Under the pieces are notes generated by a model. It did no database searches. It saw nothing but the letters and a program-made list of their open reading frames with translations, and had not been told where the DNA came from. From an uncultured Lachnospiraceae bacterium (GTDB taxonomy: Bacteria; Bacillota; Clostridia; Lachnospirales; Lachnospiraceae), in contig CAJTKU010000002.1 in NCBI GenBank assembly GCA_910577015.1, forward strand, positions 248,001 to 312,000: a DNA stretch of 64,000 bases, written 5' to 3'. Below are positions 17,190-26,427 of the stretch, one piece after another; position 1 is the first letter of the stretch; each line of letters opens with the position of its first letter. The translations under genes and the position numbers were made by a program.

Positions 17190-18941
17190 ATGAACAAAAT
17201 AGTTGATAGGTTAAAACAAAAAGAAAATTGCATATGGGCATTAGGACTGGCTGTTGTCCTATGTGTGGGAATAGGGATTTTTTTTGATTACTACTATGCT
17301 TTGAATGACGATGTGCTGATGAAGGATATCCTGGCGGGTATTTACACCGGTATTCCGGAGGGCAGGAATATTCAAATGCTGTTCCCGATAAGCTGGCTGC
17401 TCAGCCTGTTTTACCGTGTGGCAAGAGGAGTGCCATGGTATGGGATTTTCTTGTGTATCTGTCACTTTGGAAGCATCTATCTGCTGACGGACCGCCTGTT
17501 AATCTTTTTTCGTAAAACATGGATGAAGGCCATAGCGGTTGTAACGGAGGCAGGCCTTATCATTACGCTGTTTTTGCAGGAACTGGTGTTTACGCAGTAT
17601 ACGGTAACCTGTACATTGCTTGCCGCAACGGCTGCTTTTCTGTTTTATACTACGGAAACGGAAGGAACGGTAAAAGAGTTCTTTTGCAAAAATATGGTAA
17701 GTATTGTGCTGGTGACGCTGGCGTTTCAAATCCGCACGGAAATGCTGCTTCTGGTTTTGCCGCTCATCTGTGTGACCGGCTTATGCCGCTGGGCATGTGA
17801 AAAGCCTTTCTTTACAAAGGAAAACGCGGCAAAATATTTATCTGTATTTGGTGGGATTCTATTGGGATTGGCGTTGAGTCAGGCCATTCATATGGCGGCA
17901 TATGCCGGTGCGGAATGGCAGGAATTTAACAGGTATTTTGACAATCGTACCGATTTGTATGACTTTCTGTGGCGTTGGCATCCGATTTACGAGGAGAACA
18001 GGGAGTTTTACGATAGTATCGGGATGACGGAGTCAAGCCAGAAGCTGATAGAAAATTATAATTTTGGTTTAGACGAGGAAATAGATGCCGACCTGTTGGA
18101 GAGAATCAATGCAAATGCCAGGGAGAGAAGAAAAGAACAGGCGCCTTTTGCGGAAACCCTGAAGCAGGCGTATATAGTTTATAAATACAGAACTTTCCAT
18201 GAAACAGATTTCCCATGGAATTTGTTTGTGATTGTTTTGTACGGTATGGTATTGCTTACAGCGCTGGGAAACAGACATTTTCGTTTTTTGTGGGAGCTTT
18301 TCTGTATGGGATTTGTGCGTACAGGACTATGGATGTTTATTCTGTACAGAGGGAGGGACCCGGAACGAATTACCCATTCCCTTTATTTGATGGAGTTTGT
18401 CATACTGAGTGCTTTTCTGCTGGTGGAATGTAAAAAGGAAAGCAGGGTGTTTGCTTTTTTGAAAGCCGGACTGATGGGAGTGTTGGCGCTGCTTTGTCTA
18501 TATAACATAAAAGGAAGTGTGGAAAAAGTACAGGAGAATTATGCGGTGCGGGAGGAAACGGATAAGGAATGGAAAGCCTTGCAGGCATATATAAAAGACA
18601 ATTGGGAAAGTTTTTACTTTGTCGATGTCTATTCCACAGTAAAATATTCTGAAAAGTTGTTTGAAAATTTGGATAATTCAATAGCCAATTATGACATTAT
18701 GGGCGGATGGGCTTCCAAAAGTCCGCTGACTACGCAAAAATTCCAATTTTTTGGAATAACAGATATGGAACATGCTGTCTTGGAACAGGAAAATGTCTAT
18801 GTAGTTGACAGATATGGAGATTGGAACTGGCTTGTCAATTATTACAGGGATAAAGGGATAGATATATCCCTTCAGAAAATCGACAGCATCCGAAACGGCG
18901 ATAAAGAGGTTTTCGGTGTATATACAGTACAGAAAAATTAA
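17190..18941 (+). CDS. Multi-pass membrane protein, possible GT-C glycosyltransferase
   Basis: I do not recognise a named family. The 583-residue protein has about ten or eleven membrane helices and a hydrophilic C-terminal domain of roughly 120 residues. Between the first two helices it has YYALNDDVLM, an acidic pair in the first outer loop, where GT-C enzymes carry their catalytic or metal-binding acids. The next two genes encode a GtrB-like transferase and a GT39-like protein. A role in adding sugars from polyprenyl-phosphate donors outside the membrane is therefore plausible but inferred. The ribosome binding site before ATG 17190 is weak. Confidence 0.6.
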   Translation: MNKIVDRLKQKENCIWALGLAVVLCVGIGIFFDYYYALNDDVLMKDILAGIYTGIPEGRNIQMLFPISWLLSLFYRVARGVPWYGIFLCICHFGSIYLLTDRLLIFFRKTWMKAIAVVTEAGLIITLFLQELVFTQYTVTCTLLAATAAFLFYTTETEGTVKEFFCKNMVSIVLVTLAFQIRTEMLLLVLPLICVTGLCRWACEKPFFTKENAAKYLSVFGGILLGLALSQAIHMAAYAGAEWQEFNRYFDNRTDLYDFLWRWHPIYEENREFYDSIGMTESSQKLIENYNFGLDEEIDADLLERINANARERRKEQAPFAETLKQAYIVYKYRTFHETDFPWNLFVIVLYGMVLLTALGNRHFRFLWELFCMGFVRTGLWMFILYRGRDPERITHSLYLMEFVILSAFLLVECKKESRVFAFLKAGLMGVLALLCLYNIKGSVEKVQENYAVREETDKEWKALQAYIKDNWESFYFVDVYSTVKYSEKLFENLDNSIANYDIMGGWASKSPLTTQKFQFFGITDMEHAVLEQENVYVVDRYGDWNWLVNYYRDKGIDISLQKIDSIRNGDKEVFGVYTVQKN

Positions 18942-18976
18942 GATGATTTGCAAAGAGTTACGTGAAAGGTGTGGGT

Positions 18977-19927
18977 ATGGATATGAGGCAGCTTATCAGT
19001 TTTGTGATTCCATGTTACAAGTCGGCGCAGACAATAAGAGGCGTAGTCGAAGAGTTGACCAATACCATGGAAGATTTAGCCGGATATGAGTATGAGGTAA
19101 TTCTCGTAAACGACTGCTCGCCGGACGAAACGTTTTCGGTAATCCGGCAGTTGTGCGAGGAAAATTCCAGAATAAAGGGCATTAATCTTGCAAGAAATTT
19201 CGGACAGCATGCGGCGTTGATGGCAGGATTTAGGTATGTAAAAGGAGATATTGTCATTTGTCTGGACGATGACGGGCAGACGCCGGCAAATGAGGCAGGA
19301 AAACTGATTGCCGGGCTGGAGGCAGGGGCAGATGTGGTTTATGCAAAATATGAACATAAACAGCACTCCTGGTTCCGGAACTTTGGAAGCAAGCTCAATG
19401 AACTGATGACAAGGGTTATGCTGGGAAAGCCCAAAAAGCTTTATGTTTCCAGTTATTTTGCGGCAAGACGCTTTGTGATAGAAGAGGTAATGCGGTATGA
19501 AAATGCGTATCCCTATGTGATTGGGCTGGTACTGCGCACAACGAAAAACATTACCAATGTGACTGTAACGCACCGTGAGAGGGAAATCGGGACTTCCGGC
19601 TACACGCTGAGCAAACTGATAAGCCTGTGGGTAAACGGATTCACCTCTTTTTCCGTAAAACCCCTTAGAATAGCAACCATAATCGGCGCTTTTTGCGCTT
19701 TGCTTGGTTTTGCCTATGCAATCTACACGATAATAAAGAAATTTGTCAATCCGATAGTGCCGTTGGGATTCAGTTCCCTGATGTCTGCAATCATGTTTAT
19801 CGGCGGTATGCTGATGCTGATGCTGGGATTAATCGGGGAATATATCGGCAGGATATATGTATGCATGAACCATTCGCCTCAGTATGTGGTGAAAGAAACC
19901 TTAAACCTGAAAGCGGATAAGGACTGA
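18977..19927 (+). CDS. GtrB/ArnC-like polyprenyl-phosphate glycosyltransferase
   Basis: This GT2 enzyme should transfer a sugar from a nucleotide donor to undecaprenyl phosphate, making a lipid donor for GT-C enzymes. The 316-residue protein has FVIPCYKS, VNDCSPDET, NLARNFGQHAALMAG and CLDDDGQTP, all characteristic of the dolichyl-phosphate-mannose-synthase/GtrB group. Two membrane helices lie at the C-terminus (about 235-255 and 268-290). An in-frame GTG at 18962 exists, but the AAAGGTGTGGG stretch between it and ATG 18977 is more likely the ribosome binding site. A paralogue is at 58796. Its neighbours on both sides are GT-C-like membrane proteins, the expected users of its product. Confidence 0.85.
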   Translation: MDMRQLISFVIPCYKSAQTIRGVVEELTNTMEDLAGYEYEVILVNDCSPDETFSVIRQLCEENSRIKGINLARNFGQHAALMAGFRYVKGDIVICLDDDGQTPANEAGKLIAGLEAGADVVYAKYEHKQHSWFRNFGSKLNELMTRVMLGKPKKLYVSSYFAARRFVIEEVMRYENAYPYVIGLVLRTTKNITNVTVTHREREIGTSGYTLSKLISLWVNGFTSFSVKPLRIATIIGAFCALLGFAYAIYTIIKKFVNPIVPLGFSSLMSAIMFIGGMLMLMLGLIGEYIGRIYVCMNHSPQYVVKETLNLKADKD

Positions 19928-19949
19928 TTGTTATGAGGAGGATGCGGGA

Positions 19950-21326
19950 ATGCTGCAGTTTCTGAAAAGACATGAAAAAATCATTACAATATTGTTTGTC
20001 GTCGTTTTGTCAGCAGTTCCTGTTTCACTTGCCTTTAACAACAGCGTGTGGCTTGACGAGGCTTATGGTCTTTGGTGGTCAAGGATGCCGTTCGGAGAAA
20101 TGATGAAACGGATGATAGGAGACGTGCATCCGCCGCTTTACTATCTGATGCTGCGCGTGGTTTTGATGCTGACGGGACATAGCCTGCTGGCTGCCAAATT
20201 ACTTTCCGTACTGCCCCTGATACTGATTTTTGTTCAGGGCGTTACCTTTGTGAGAAAGCAGTTTGGAAGAAAAGCGATGATTTTCTTTGATTTGTTTATC
20301 CTGTTTTCTCCCATGATGCTGAAAAAGTCGGTCGAAGTCAGAATGTATACGTGGGCGTTTTATTTTGTCCTGCTGGCCGCGGCGCAGATGTTTTACCTGC
20401 TCCGGGCTGGCGCATGGCGAAAAAACTGGGTGTTGTTTACGGTATTCAGCCTGCTTGCGGCTTATACGCATTATTTTGCCCTGGTATCCATGTTTTTTCT
20501 GTATGCCGCCCTGCTGTTGTTTTTCTCATTTACGCGCAGTTGGAAAAAGGTGGGGGGATGGGGAGTTTGCTCAGCTGCAACGGTGATTGGATACCTTCCC
20601 TGGCTGCCGTCGGCCATTCATCAGGTCAGAATGGGAGGCGCCGGCTGGATAACCATGCCGACATCGAGATTGGGTCTCATAAGGGAGCTTTTTCAGACGG
20701 ACATACCATATTCGGAACATATCTATCTTGTTTTTCTGATACTTGTTTTTCTGGCCGCCCTGTTTCTGCTTTGGAAGAAAAGAGATGCGGAAACCTACTG
20801 GGCGCTGTCCTGTATGTCGGTAATATGGTTTGTCCTGATTTTTGGACTGGTTTACGGAACGCTGGGATTTCCCATTTTAATACCGAGGTATCTGATGATT
20901 CCGCTGTGCCTGACTATTTTAGGCATGAGCGCCATGTGTAAATATGTGAATAAATGGCTGCTTGTATTTCCTTGTGCGCTGTTCCTTGTTACGGGGCTTT
21001 GCGTATATCCGAAAGTATGGCGGGAAGAATATGTAACGCTGACAGATAAGACGCTTGCATTTGCCAGAGAGCATATAGGGGAAAATGCCATTGTCATTTC
21101 AGACGCGCCGAGCCTTGATACGGTGATTCCTTATTATTTTCCTGACAGGCTGGAGGAAAGGCCGGATATTTATATAGGGGATTACAGGGAAATCTGGTAT
21201 CTGGATGTTTATGATTCGGTGGATACGAAAAAGCTGGAAGAGGAAGGCGTCCAATTCATCAATTACGGACAGTATGGATTTGACAATGTGAATTTTGAGA
21301 TATATTATCTATATCAGGCGCCATAG
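19950..21326 (+). CDS. GT39-like (PMT/ArnT superfamily) membrane glycosyltransferase
   Basis: A 458-residue GT-C protein with about eleven membrane helices. The first outer loop carries VWLDEAYG, with the acidic pair used for metal or catalysis, and then DVHPPLYYL, the strongest signature of the GT39 group. The last 110 residues form a soluble extracytoplasmic domain. Such enzymes use polyprenyl-phosphate-linked sugars, and the GtrB-like gene just upstream should make that donor. AGGAGG precedes the start by eight bases. The acceptor could be the polymer, a lipid or a protein; the sequence does not say. Confidence 0.75.
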   Translation: MLQFLKRHEKIITILFVVVLSAVPVSLAFNNSVWLDEAYGLWWSRMPFGEMMKRMIGDVHPPLYYLMLRVVLMLTGHSLLAAKLLSVLPLILIFVQGVTFVRKQFGRKAMIFFDLFILFSPMMLKKSVEVRMYTWAFYFVLLAAAQMFYLLRAGAWRKNWVLFTVFSLLAAYTHYFALVSMFFLYAALLLFFSFTRSWKKVGGWGVCSAATVIGYLPWLPSAIHQVRMGGAGWITMPTSRLGLIRELFQTDIPYSEHIYLVFLILVFLAALFLLWKKRDAETYWALSCMSVIWFVLIFGLVYGTLGFPILIPRYLMIPLCLTILGMSAMCKYVNKWLLVFPCALFLVTGLCVYPKVWREEYVTLTDKTLAFAREHIGENAIVISDAPSLDTVIPYYFPDRLEERPDIYIGDYREIWYLDVYDSVDTKKLEEEGVQFINYGQYGFDNVNFEIYYLYQAP

Positions 21327-21359
21327 AAGAGGATGGCGGCCTGCGGTATGGAGGATAAC

Positions 21360-23141
21360 ATGAAGGAACTGGAATATCCCTTCGACGGGGAATATATTCT
21401 GAAAAAGGCAAAAAGCATAAAAAAGGCGCTTCTTACGGACGGCAGCAAACGGATTGTGAAAAAAATTGCCGTTCTGGGGGGCAGTACGACCCATGACATT
21501 GTGAAAATACTGGAACTGTTTTTGCTCCATTACGGAATCGAACCCTGTTTTTATGAGTCGGAATATGGCCGGTACTGGCAGGACGCCATGTTTGAAAATG
21601 AGGAGCTGGCGCAGTTTGGACCGGATGTGGTTTACATCCATACAAGCAACCGCAATATTTTAAAGTATCCGTCGTTGGATGACTCCGAAGAAGAGATAGA
21701 CGGGCTTCTTTTAAAAAATTACGAGCATTTTCGGATGATGTGGGACAGGCTGCGGGAAACGTACCGTTGTCCCATCATCCAGAATAATTTTGAACCGCCC
21801 TTTTACAGGCTGCTCGGCAATAAGGAAGCTTCTGATTTGCACGGAAGGCTCTCTTTTTTAAACCGGCTTAATGAATTATTTTACCGGTATGCCAGGGAAA
21901 ACAAGAATTTTTATATCAATGATATAAACTATCTTGCTTCCTGTTATGGACTGGACAAATGGGGAGACGCTTTTTACTGGCATATGTATAAGTATGCTTT
22001 ATGCCTGCCGGCGATTCCGTCCTTAAGCTTTAACATAGCCAATATTATCAAATCCATCTACGGAAAGAATAAAAAGGCCCTGGTACTGGATTTGGACAAT
22101 ACGCTCTGGGGCGGTATTGTAGGGGACGATGGAGTGGAGAACCTTGAAATCGGACAGGAAACCTCCATGGGCCAGGTGTATGCCGAGTTTCAGGCATACG
22201 TGAAACAGCAGAAGGACATTGGCGTGATGCTGAACGTCAGTTCCAAAAATGAGGAAGAAAATGCCCTGGCAGGTCTTAACCACCCGGACGGGATTTTAAA
22301 ACCGGAGGACTTTGTGTTAATCAAGGCAGACTGGGAGCCCAAGAGCAGGAATGTGGCGGGAATCGCTTCCGAGTTAAATATTATGCAGGACAGCCTTGTA
22401 TTTGTGGACGACAATCCGGCGGAGAGGGAAATCATCCGCACACAGCTTGACGGCGTGGCTGTGCCGGAAATAGGAAGTCCGGAGCAGTATATCCGCATTT
22501 TGGACCGTTCCGGTTTCTTTGAGGTGACAAGCCTTTCCGAGGATGACAAAAAGCGCAGCGATATGTATAAGGCAAATCTGGAGAGGCAGAAGGAGCAGGC
22601 GCAGTTTGGGGATTATCAGGAATATTTAAAGTCGCTTGAAATGGTGGGGACCATAAAAGCATTTGAGCCGATGTACATGGCAAGGATTGCCCAGCTCACC
22701 AATAAGAGCAATCAGTTCAATCTGACGACCAGAAGGTATACGCAGGCCCAAATCGAGCAGACTGCAAAGGACGACGGGTATATTACCCTGTACGGCAGGC
22801 TGGAGGATAAGTTTGGCGATAACGGCGTGGTTTCGGTGGTGATTGCAAGGAAGGACAAGGACATACTGCATGTAGAGTTATGGCTGATGAGCTGCAGGGT
22901 ATTGAAGCGAGACATGGAGTTTGCCATGATGGATACCTTGGTTTCTGAGGCAAAAAAGGCAGGCTGTAGAGAAATCAAAGGATATTATTATCCCACGGCA
23001 AAGAACAAAATGGTAGAGAAGTTCTATGAATCGCAGGGCTTTGTGCAGGAGAAGCAGGATGAACAGGGCAATACGGTGTGGAGCTGTCAGATAGAAAGCT
23101 ATAAAAACAAAAATCATGTGATAGAGGTGGTTAAGGTATGA
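21360..23141 (+). CDS. FkbH-like HAD-IIIC enzyme (predicted glyceryl- or acyl-carrier loading)
   Basis: FkbH proteins load an acyl carrier protein with D-glycerate drawn from 1,3-bisphosphoglycerate and dephosphorylate it. The 593-residue product has an N-terminal alpha/beta part (about 1-230), then the HAD core with the nucleophile motif DLDNT (D244, D246), a VSSKNEEE segment and VFVDDNPAE. A GNAT-like C-terminal part (about 440-593) includes NLTTRRYT and NGVVSVVIA. ATG 21333 is in frame, but GGAGG at 21350-21354 correctly positions ATG 21360. The next gene encodes an acyl carrier protein and overlaps it by four bases, a strong sign that they are partners. There is no polyketide synthase nearby; an MBOAT gene follows instead. 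Confidence 0.85.
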   Translation: MKELEYPFDGEYILKKAKSIKKALLTDGSKRIVKKIAVLGGSTTHDIVKILELFLLHYGIEPCFYESEYGRYWQDAMFENEELAQFGPDVVYIHTSNRNILKYPSLDDSEEEIDGLLLKNYEHFRMMWDRLRETYRCPIIQNNFEPPFYRLLGNKEASDLHGRLSFLNRLNELFYRYARENKNFYINDINYLASCYGLDKWGDAFYWHMYKYALCLPAIPSLSFNIANIIKSIYGKNKKALVLDLDNTLWGGIVGDDGVENLEIGQETSMGQVYAEFQAYVKQQKDIGVMLNVSSKNEEENALAGLNHPDGILKPEDFVLIKADWEPKSRNVAGIASELNIMQDSLVFVDDNPAEREIIRTQLDGVAVPEIGSPEQYIRILDRSGFFEVTSLSEDDKKRSDMYKANLERQKEQAQFGDYQEYLKSLEMVGTIKAFEPMYMARIAQLTNKSNQFNLTTRRYTQAQIEQTAKDDGYITLYGRLEDKFGDNGVVSVVIARKDKDILHVELWLMSCRVLKRDMEFAMMDTLVSEAKKAGCREIKGYYYPTAKNKMVEKFYESQGFVQEKQDEQGNTVWSCQIESYKNKNHVIEVVKV

Positions 23142-23383
23142 CAAGAGAAGAATTGTATGAACGGTTAAACAATGTGTTTAGGGAAGTTTTTGACGACGAT
23201 GAAATTACAGTGAACGACGCGACTACTTCCGCTGACATTGAAGATTGGGATTCCCTGGAGCACATCAATCTGGTATCCGCAGTGGAGCAGGAATTTGGCA
23301 TTAAATTTACCATGGGCCAGGTGGTGACCATGAAAAATGTGGGAGAGATGGCAGACATCATTTTGGCGGACAGCCGGAAATGA
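23138..23383 (+). CDS. Dedicated acyl carrier protein
   Basis: An 81-residue acidic four-helix carrier protein. The phosphopantetheine attachment site is Ser39 in the motif WDSLEHINLV, and a C-terminal helix with MGQVVTMKNVGEM completes the fold. It starts inside the stop codon of the FkbH-like gene (ATGA) and is followed after eight bases by the MBOAT gene. It is therefore most likely a special-purpose carrier for the acyl group used here, in the role DltC plays for D-alanine, rather than the general fatty-acid AcpP. The group carried is unknown; glycerate is suggested by the FkbH partner. Confidence 0.9.
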   Translation: MTREELYERLNNVFREVFDDDEITVNDATTSADIEDWDSLEHINLVSAVEQEFGIKFTMGQVVTMKNVGEMADIILADSRK

Positions 23384-23391
23384 GGTAAAAG

Positions 23392-24921
23392 ATGAATATT
23401 ACATCATTTGCCTTTCTTTGTTTTTATGCAGTAGTCCTGTTTTTGTATTATCTGATTCCAAAGAAAGCGCAGTGGATGCTTTTGCTGGCGGCGAGCGTCC
23501 TTTATTTCCTGACGGCCGGAAAGCTTTGGCTGATTGCCTATCCGGCGGCGTCTGTAACGGCAGTGTTCATCGGGGCGTTGTGCATCGAAAAGACGAAAGA
23601 GCCTGTGAAACGAAAGAGGGTTCTTTCTTTTGTTGTCCTTTTCTGCCTTGCCCTGTTGATTGTGTTAAAATATTGTAATTTCGGGGCGTATACATACAAC
23701 GCGCTTGCAGAGCGCATTCCTTTTCTGCCCGGCAGCCTGCCCGAACTGCATTTTCTGGTGCCGCTGGGAATTTCTTTTTATACGCTTGCCCTGTTGGGAT
23801 ATTTGTTTGACGTATATTATGAAATCAGCGGCGCCCAGCACAATTTTTTAAAATTTGCCCTGTTTGGGTTTTATTTTCCGGTGGTTATTTCCGGTCCCAT
23901 CATACGTTACCGGGATGTGGAAGGACAGTTATTTGAAGGGCATAAATTTGACTATAAACAGGTCACATTCGGATTGCAGAGGATTTGCTGGGGATTTTTC
24001 AAAAAACTGGTGATTGCGGAGAGGATGGCTGTCATTGTCAATACGGTTTACGGCGATTATGCATCATATCCGGGCACTTATATTTTGATAGCCACAATCT
24101 GTTTTGCTTTTCAGTTGTATGCGGATTTTTCCGGCGGAATGGATATTGTAATCGGTATTTCGGAAACTTTTGGCATTAGGATTGCAGAAAATTTTTCTAC
24201 TCCGTTTTTTTCCCGCTCCATGCAGGAGTTCTGGCGGAGATGGCATATTACGCTGGGCGGCTGGCTGAAGGATTATCTTTTTTATCCTTTGCAGCGTACC
24301 CGCAGGTTTGGGGATTTGCAGGCGGCGTTAAAGAAACGTTTCGGCAAGAAGGCCGGTAAGAAAATGACTGCCTATGCGGCTATGTTCGTATTGTGGTTTG
24401 CGGTAGGCATGTGGCATGGCGGGTCATGGAAGTACATTGTGGGCTCCGGCATCCTGCACTGGTGTTATATTGTCCTCGGAGAAATAGGTCAGCCTTTGTG
24501 GGAAAAGCTGTATGCTGTATTCAGAGTAAAAAAGGATGGCAGGATATTTGGGATTTTTCAGCAGATAAGGACTTTTCTCCTGGTCTGCAGCGGTTTTCTT
24601 TTCTTCCGTTCGGCCGGTTTTTTTACGGCATGTGATATGTACCGGAAAATGTTTGGCACGTGGAATCCCCAGGTGCTGTGGAACGGTGCGTTGCTTCGGC
24701 TTGGTCTTGACCCGATAGAATTTGTTATAGCGGTGGTATCCCTGCTGCTTTTGCTTGTAGTTTCTGTTTTACAGCAGAAAAATTCTGTGAGAGAATTGCT
24801 TGCGGGTAAAAACATTGTGTTTCGCTGGATAGCGTTGTACGCCCTATTATTTTATGTAATATTATTGGGGTATTACGGCCCCGGATACAGTGCGGCGGAA
24901 TTTATTTATCAAGGATTTTAG
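23392..24921 (+). CDS. MBOAT-family membrane O-acyltransferase (AlgI/DltB type)
   Basis: A 509-residue protein with about eleven membrane helices and the conserved MBOAT landmarks: PVVISGPIIRY near 163, SRSMQEFWRRWH with H285, and the catalytic-type His H342 in MWHGGSW. AlgI and DltB use such a channel to pass an acyl group from the cytosol to a polymer outside. With a carrier protein directly upstream and an SGNH-fold membrane protein directly downstream, the arrangement copies both the Dlt and the alginate acetylation systems. The acyl donor here is predicted to be acyl-ACP rather than acetyl-CoA, which is inference from synteny. Confidence 0.9.
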   Translation: MNITSFAFLCFYAVVLFLYYLIPKKAQWMLLLAASVLYFLTAGKLWLIAYPAASVTAVFIGALCIEKTKEPVKRKRVLSFVVLFCLALLIVLKYCNFGAYTYNALAERIPFLPGSLPELHFLVPLGISFYTLALLGYLFDVYYEISGAQHNFLKFALFGFYFPVVISGPIIRYRDVEGQLFEGHKFDYKQVTFGLQRICWGFFKKLVIAERMAVIVNTVYGDYASYPGTYILIATICFAFQLYADFSGGMDIVIGISETFGIRIAENFSTPFFSRSMQEFWRRWHITLGGWLKDYLFYPLQRTRRFGDLQAALKKRFGKKAGKKMTAYAAMFVLWFAVGMWHGGSWKYIVGSGILHWCYIVLGEIGQPLWEKLYAVFRVKKDGRIFGIFQQIRTFLLVCSGFLFFRSAGFFTACDMYRKMFGTWNPQVLWNGALLRLGLDPIEFVIAVVSLLLLLVVSVLQQKNSVRELLAGKNIVFRWIALYALLFYVILLGYYGPGYSAAEFIYQGF

Positions 24922-24931
24922 GAGGATAGCC

Positions 24932-26005
24932 ATGAATAAAAGACAGGCGCTGAAGGCCGTTGTATTTGTGCTGATATTTCTTTTCCTGCTTCGGTCCGTC
25001 ACTTATATGCTGCGCACAAACGGCACTGTAAAAGAGATTTTTGTGGGATTTTATGCCGAACCCAAGGACACGATAGATGTGGTAATGATAGGCTCAAGTC
25101 CTGTATACCCTTATTACATTGCGCCCAAGATATGGGGAGAGCACGGAATCACCTGCTATCCCCTGTCCAGCAACCAGCAGCGGCCCCGGGCGGCGGTTTA
25201 TCTGGTAGAGGAGGCGTTAAAAACCCAGTCCCCCGGACTGTTTATCTTTGAACTGCGCCAGTATGCCTATGATGAAAGCATGATGACGGAAAATATGGCT
25301 TATACGAGGGGGGTGACGGATAACCTGAAGTATTCATTAAACAGGTTCAACCTGATTAATGACATGGTGTCGAATCCGTCGGAAAGATACACTTATTATT
25401 TTGATATTTTCAAGTACCATTCCAACTGGAAAACCATCATACTTCCGGACCAGTATACCGCTTTTTTATATGAACGGGAGCATCCGCTGAAAGGGTATGA
25501 ACTCAATACGGACGTAGTGGCAGGGGAAGGGAAGGATTACAGCAGCCTTTCGGAAACCATGCAGATTCCGGCAGAACAGGAGGAGATGCTTTACCGGCTG
25601 TTAGATTATTTACAGGAAAATGATTTGGACGCCCTTTTTCTGGTATCTCCCATGAAAATGGATGGGGATATGCAGAAAAAGTTTAATTACATGGAAGAAA
25701 TCATTGCAAAGTACGGATACCGGTACTTAAACCTCAACGATTACTATGAAGAACTGGATTTGGATTTTGCAACGGATTTTTACGACGGAGGCGGACATAC
25801 CAATATACTGGGAGCTGAGAAGTGTACGGAATTTCTGGGACGGTATCTGACGGAGTACTATGATTTTGAGGACAAGCGGGGGGATGAAAAGTATGATTCT
25901 TGGCAGACTTCTTTTGAATACTGGCAGGAATGCCGCAGCGGTGGCATGGAAACTGTTGAAAGAAATATAGAAAGCGCAAAAAAGGGTGAGGAGGGAAAAG
26001 AATGA
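24932..26005 (+). CDS. Membrane-anchored SGNH-fold protein (DltD/AlgJ-like)
   Basis: The 357-residue protein has one N-terminal membrane helix (about 8-26) and an extracytoplasmic domain. VVMIGSSPVYPY (G54-S55-S56) matches the nucleophile block of the SGNH superfamily, and DGGGH (D285, H289) near the C-terminus supplies the acid-histidine pair. The gene follows an MBOAT gene, as dltD follows dltB, so it is expected to complete or assist transfer of the acyl group to the acceptor. The ORF is open upstream, but GGAGG six bases before ATG 24932 fixes the start. Its stop overlaps the MaoC gene. Whether Ser55 or Ser56 is the nucleophile cannot be decided here. Confidence 0.8.
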   Translation: MNKRQALKAVVFVLIFLFLLRSVTYMLRTNGTVKEIFVGFYAEPKDTIDVVMIGSSPVYPYYIAPKIWGEHGITCYPLSSNQQRPRAAVYLVEEALKTQSPGLFIFELRQYAYDESMMTENMAYTRGVTDNLKYSLNRFNLINDMVSNPSERYTYYFDIFKYHSNWKTIILPDQYTAFLYEREHPLKGYELNTDVVAGEGKDYSSLSETMQIPAEQEEMLYRLLDYLQENDLDALFLVSPMKMDGDMQKKFNYMEEIIAKYGYRYLNLNDYYEELDLDFATDFYDGGGHTNILGAEKCTEFLGRYLTEYYDFEDKRGDEKYDSWQTSFEYWQECRSGGMETVERNIESAKKGEEGKE

Positions 26006-26427
26006 ACCATTATCGTTTTGAGGATATTACGGTCGGCATGGAAGAAACCTTTTGTGTGGAGGTCACTTCCCAAATGGTAGAACAGTTCAGGCAGATAACA
26101 GGTGATGTCAATCCGCTGCATACGGATGAAGAATTTGCAAAAAATATGGGCTATAAAGACTGCGTAGCATACGGTATGCTGACTGCTTCCTTTTTATCCA
26201 CCCTTGCGGGCGTTTATATGCCGGGGGAGAGAAGCCTGATTCACAGTGTGGAAACAAAGTTCGTGAAACCGGTCTTTGCGGGGGATGTGCTTAAGGTGCG
26301 GGGGACGGTGAAGGAAAAAAATGAACTTTTTTCCGTGATTACTCTAAAAGTGGTGATTACAAATCAGGAGAACGAGAAAGTGTTGAGAGGCAGTATGCAG
26401 ATAGGAGTGTTGTCGGATGGAAAATAA
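26002..26427 (+). CDS. MaoC-like (R)-specific hydratase/dehydratase
   Basis: A 141-residue single hot-dog-fold protein. The active-site pair is visible as D35 and H40 in TGDVNPLH, followed by the typical AYGMLTASFLSTL segment. Enzymes of this type reversibly hydrate enoyl thioesters to (R)-3-hydroxyacyl thioesters. GAGGAGGG precedes the start, which overlaps the SGNH gene by four bases; the stop overlaps the reductase gene by 11. With the reductase that follows, it could make or shape a hydroxyacyl group on the carrier protein. A thioesterase role is possible for the fold, but the Asp-His pair favours the hydratase. Confidence 0.85.
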   Translation: MNHYRFEDITVGMEETFCVEVTSQMVEQFRQITGDVNPLHTDEEFAKNMGYKDCVAYGMLTASFLSTLAGVYMPGERSLIHSVETKFVKPVFAGDVLKVRGTVKEKNELFSVITLKVVITNQENEKVLRGSMQIGVLSDGK

